Translations under genes and position numbers: made by a program
Notes under the pieces: model-generated
The model's input: only the letters and a program-made list of their open reading frames with translations
Database searches by the model: none
Told to the model about the DNA's origin: nothing
Shown: positions 8,356-10,091 of the stretch, piece by piece
Layout of the letters: every line of letters starts with the position of its first letter
How positions within the stretch are numbered: the first letter of the stretch is position 1
From: Bacteroidota bacterium
Lineage (GTDB): Bacteria > Bacteroidota > Bacteroidia > Sphingobacteriales > Sphingobacteriaceae
Reading direction: 5' to 3'
Assembly: GCA_025355225.1 (NCBI GenBank)
Contig: JANYAB010000273.1
Coordinates: 1 to 10,091 of the forward strand
Length of the DNA: 10,091 nucleotides

Positions 8356-9168
8356 TTAAATGCCTGTTTGGACAGTCATTATTTTTTTAAAATCCATATC
8401 ATTCATTTGCTGTCTTGTCTGTATCAATTGCACGGCGTCGTGCCCTACGGGGTAACGCAATTTTTCTGTACCGTCGGTTGCGGCTTCATAAATGGCATCG
8501 GCCACTTCTGAAATGTTTTCAGACATAGGCCACTGATCTATCATGACGCTGAACTTATCAAATGCAGGTTGATAATCACCCAAACTATCAACACCGAAAA
8601 GGGCCATCGAACGTCCGGCAAACTCGGTCTTATAACCCCCGGGTTCAACTATTTTTAGACGAATGCCGAGCGGATTTAATTCGTATTGCATCGATTCCGT
8701 CAAACCTTCAACCGCAAATTTAGTTGCATGATAGAGCGACGAGAACGGGAAGGTAATCCCGCCACCGACCGAAGAAACGTTGATGATAGTGCCGGATTTT
8801 TGTTGCCGCATGCCTGGCAATACAGCTTTTGTCACTTCTATCAACCCAAACAAATTCACGTCGAACTGCTGTTTGACCTGTTCTTCGGTAGCAGTTTCCA
8901 ATGCACCCAGCGCACCATAGCCTGCATTGTTCACTAATACATCAATTTTTCCAAATTTTTCAATACCGGCTGCCACCGTGTTTTGTATGCTTAGCTTATC
9001 GGTTACATCCAATTTGCTAATGAAAACATTGCTGAGCGCAGATAGTTCTGTTTCTTTTTTGGGTGAACGCATGGTGGCGATCACGTTCCAGTCATTTGTA
9101 TGAAATAGCTTAGCGGCTGCTTTTCCAAACCCGGACGAAGCACCCGTGATCAATACTGTAGGTTTCAT
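8356..9168 (-). CDS. Classical short-chain dehydrogenase/reductase (SDR)
   Basis: 270 residues, a Rossmann-fold oxidoreductase of the classical SDR family, probably cytosolic. Residues 8-15 are TGASSGFG (the dinucleotide-binding TGxxxGxG). R34 after the second beta strand suggests NADP(H) preference. D54, NNAG (80-83) and N105 are in place. The catalytic set is complete: S133, Y146 and K150 in YHATK. The PGGYKTEF stretch after the active site is typical of the cP2 subgroup that includes 17-beta-hydroxysteroid-like and retinol-like reductases and many misannotated oxidoreductases. The substrate cannot be read from the sequence. Length and ends fit a full gene. Its neighbour downstream is the AraC-type regulator, which may control it. 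Confidence 0.95.
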   Translation of the reverse strand: MKPTVLITGASSGFGKAAAKLFHTNDWNVIATMRSPKKETELSALSNVFISKLDVTDKLSIQNTVAAGIEKFGKIDVLVNNAGYGALGALETATEEQVKQQFDVNLFGLIEVTKAVLPGMRQQKSGTIINVSSVGGGITFPFSSLYHATKFAVEGLTESMQYELNPLGIRLKIVEPGGYKTEFAGRSMALFGVDSLGDYQPAFDKFSVMIDQWPMSENISEVADAIYEAATDGTEKLRYPVGHDAVQLIQTRQQMNDMDFKKIMTVQTGI

Positions 9169-9215
9169 TGCTTTATATTTTTAATTTCTAAAGCAAAGGT
9201 CTTGCTAAGGGCGCT

Positions 9216-9272
9216 AACTGATTTATATGTTTCAACTGATCCCTTATACATTTCAGGGATAAGCAAACTGAT
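9216..9272. promoter_or_regulatory. Three AACTGAT direct repeats upstream of the SDR (possible operator)
   Basis: The heptamer AACTGAT occurs at 9216-9222, 9234-9240 and 9266-9272, all in the same orientation, within the 156-base gap between the SDR start and the upstream membrane-protein gene. The starts are 18 and 32 bases apart. AraC-type regulators commonly bind pairs of direct repeats about two helical turns apart, so these could be sites for the neighbouring regulator. The repeats are seen directly; the binding is inferred. Confidence 0.35.
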
Positions 9273-9310
9273 AGATATTGTTTTGACCTCAGCGGAATCA
9301 GGCTACCTGA

Positions 9311-9318
9311 CAAAGTTA
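9311..9318 (-). promoter_or_regulatory. Candidate -7 box for the SDR gene
   Basis: On the minus strand this is TAACTTTG, an exact TAnnTTTG match, identical over nine bases (TAACTTTGT) to the box before the AraC-type gene. It lies about 140 bases before the SDR start, so the AACTGAT repeats would fall in the leader. A weaker box (GACCTTTG, 9194-9201) lies closer to the start. No clear -33 element is seen for either. Confidence 0.35.
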
Positions 9319-9319
9319 G

Positions 9320-9347
9320 AAGTCTCAAGTTGGAAGATTTGAGGCTT
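9320..9347. terminator. Weak hairpin overlapping the end of the membrane-protein gene
   Basis: AAGTCTCAA (9320-9328) and TTGAGGCTT (9339-9347) pair with one non-Watson-Crick position around a 10-base loop. The hairpin overlaps the last codons and stop of the minus-strand gene. On the plus strand four more Ts follow. On the minus strand the tail is poor in U, so terminator function for this gene is doubtful. Confidence 0.3.
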
Positions 9348-9978
9348 TTTTGTTGATTTGATCCGCGTCCTCAACGGGATGCCTTTTCCTCCATATCATA
9401 AAATTCAACACCAGTTTTTTCTTTTGTATCAATGAGCGCCAATCGATAAATAAAATGGCAGACAAAAAAATCAGCCCCAGGATCAAACTGAAAAAATGCT
9501 TCCAGGAAAACCCTCCGGCGATTATGCTTTCGGTATTCTCCGAAACGTATTTTCCAAGATGTACAGTAATGGCATCGCTTGTAAACTTACCTACAAAAAA
9601 AACAGGCATTATATAAGCCGCGTTTATTTTTGCCATTCCACTTGCCAGGAATAAAGGCGTAGTAGGCAGGGGCAGCAGGGTATATGCAAATATTGCTATC
9701 TGGCCCTTCCACCCCTTTTTCTTCATTTGATCGCCAAGAAATTGAACATCTTCATTTTTTGATTTCCTGAATATTCTACCTGCCAAAAACGGGATATATA
9801 ACGTAAGTAAATACCTTCCCACAATAGACCCGGCAACTCCAATGAGAATAACCCACCAAATGTTTAAACCATAGGCGATTTGCAGAAATATCATGATAGT
9901 AAAGGCCGGTGGAAGCGGAAAAGGCACTACATCAAACAGAAACGAACCGATAAAAACCAAAAGATATTGCCACCACAT
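9325..9978 (-). CDS. Small multi-pass inner-membrane protein, possibly VTT/DedA-like
   Basis: 217 residues, strongly hydrophobic. Predicted membrane segments lie at about 5-22, 26-50, 94-113, 120-140 and 160-180, with a basic, polar C-terminal tail facing the cytoplasm. The first two segments are linked by the Pro-rich turn PFPLPP. A cytoplasmic loop (residues 66-92) is rich in Lys and Arg. The segment LLPLPTTPLFLASGM followed by VGKFTSDA resembles the second half of the VTT (DedA/SNARE-associated) domain, a family of lipid or ion transport and flippase-like proteins. The usual conserved acidic and arginine positions are not clearly matched, so a diverged member or another small membrane family is possible. 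It is not obviously linked to the SDR: the gap holds its own promoter-like signals. Confidence 0.8.
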   Translation of the reverse strand: MWWQYLLVFIGSFLFDVVPFPLPPAFTIMIFLQIAYGLNIWWVILIGVAGSIVGRYLLTLYIPFLAGRIFRKSKNEDVQFLGDQMKKKGWKGQIAIFAYTLLPLPTTPLFLASGMAKINAAYIMPVFFVGKFTSDAITVHLGKYVSENTESIIAGGFSWKHFFSLILGLIFLSAILFIDWRSLIQKKKLVLNFMIWRKRHPVEDADQINKKASNLPT

Positions 9979-10012
9979 ATTTTAAATGCCAATTGTTTAT
10001 GATAAAAAATTG

Positions 10013-10020
10013 CAAATCTA
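10013..10020 (-). promoter_or_regulatory. Candidate -7 box for the membrane-protein gene
   Basis: The minus strand reads TAGATTTG, an exact TAnnTTTG match, 34 bases before the ATG at 9978. The expected -33 element would fall at about 10040, inside the GC-rich RND-like segment, where no TTTG is present. The promoter therefore looks cut at the composition junction just to its right. Confidence 0.5.
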
Positions 10021-10022
10021 AA

Positions 10023-10091
10023 ATGGGCTCCTGGCGCAGCATGGCGGTGGTCTGCACCTCCATTCCCCTGGCCATCCTCTGCGGGCTCATC
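10023..10091 (+). pseudogene. Fragment from the middle of an RND efflux permease, at a composition junction
   Basis: The plus-strand frame gives MGSWRSMAVVCTSIPLAI followed by LCGLI and continues off the right edge. The pattern GSWRS...SIPLAIL is characteristic of a transmembrane segment roughly a third of the way into RND permeases (the AcrB/CusA/HAE1 type, about 1000 residues), so this cannot be a real N-terminus. Nearly every third codon base is G or C, unlike any gene in the window, and the preceding 45 bases are very AT-rich. The upstream residues in frame do not resemble an RND protein. It is either a 5'-truncated gene left by a rearrangement or a mis-joined end from another genome. The match rests on only about 20 residues. 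Confidence 0.6.

Noticed and set aside
9999..10025. Start of a genuine short gene at ATG 9999 (MIKNCKSK followed by the RND-like residues)
   Set aside because: The first residues are not RND-like, and the rest matches the interior of a permease, so the apparent start is accidental at the junction.
9979..10091. Insertion-sequence boundary at the right end
   Set aside because: No terminal inverted repeat, target duplication or transposase is visible; the segment looks like part of a permease gene.

Overview
The window looks like chromosomal DNA from a member of the Bacteroidota, probably a soil or plant-associated Sphingobacteriia/Chitinophagia type. This is inferred from the moderate GC content, the lack of clear Shine-Dalgarno sequences, several TAnnTTTG boxes (the known -7 promoter element of this phylum) in intergenic DNA, and the character of the proteins. 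Genus cannot be settled from the sequence alone.

Layout. (1) Positions 1-3452, minus strand: the N-terminal ~1150 residues of a very large SpvB/TcB-type protein, the cocoon-forming B component of Tc toxin complexes. Its reading frame is intact and runs off the left edge. (2) Positions 3453-4095: an AT-rich 643-bp divergent intergenic region with a perfect 14-bp inverted repeat in its middle. (3) Positions 4096-7320, plus strand: a 1074-residue multidomain protein of unknown function. It has no signal peptide, a Lys-rich low-complexity head, an EXORDIUM-like HELxE domain, a long beta-rich Asn/Thr/Pro-rich middle and a compact conserved C-terminal domain. (4) Positions 7322-7374: a perfect 23-bp stem-loop separating convergent genes. 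(5) Positions 7388-9168, minus strand: an AraC-family regulator and a classical short-chain dehydrogenase/reductase (SDR), each with its own candidate promoter and with a hairpin between them. (6) Positions 9325-9978, minus strand: a small multi-pass membrane protein, possibly of the VTT/DedA group. (7) From about 10024 to the right edge: 68 bases of abruptly GC-rich DNA encoding the middle of an RND efflux permease. It is fused directly to an AT-rich promoter region and is probably a chimeric or rearranged end.

How the genes fit together. The TcB-like gene and the 1074-residue gene are divergent and share one long control region, so they may form one locus, possibly a toxin or secreted-complex locus. 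That is inference; no TcA or TcC gene is visible. The regulator and SDR form a common regulator-plus-enzyme pair, with three AACTGAT heptamers upstream of the SDR as a possible operator. The membrane protein appears independent. No tRNA, rRNA, CRISPR array, insertion sequence or replication origin was seen.
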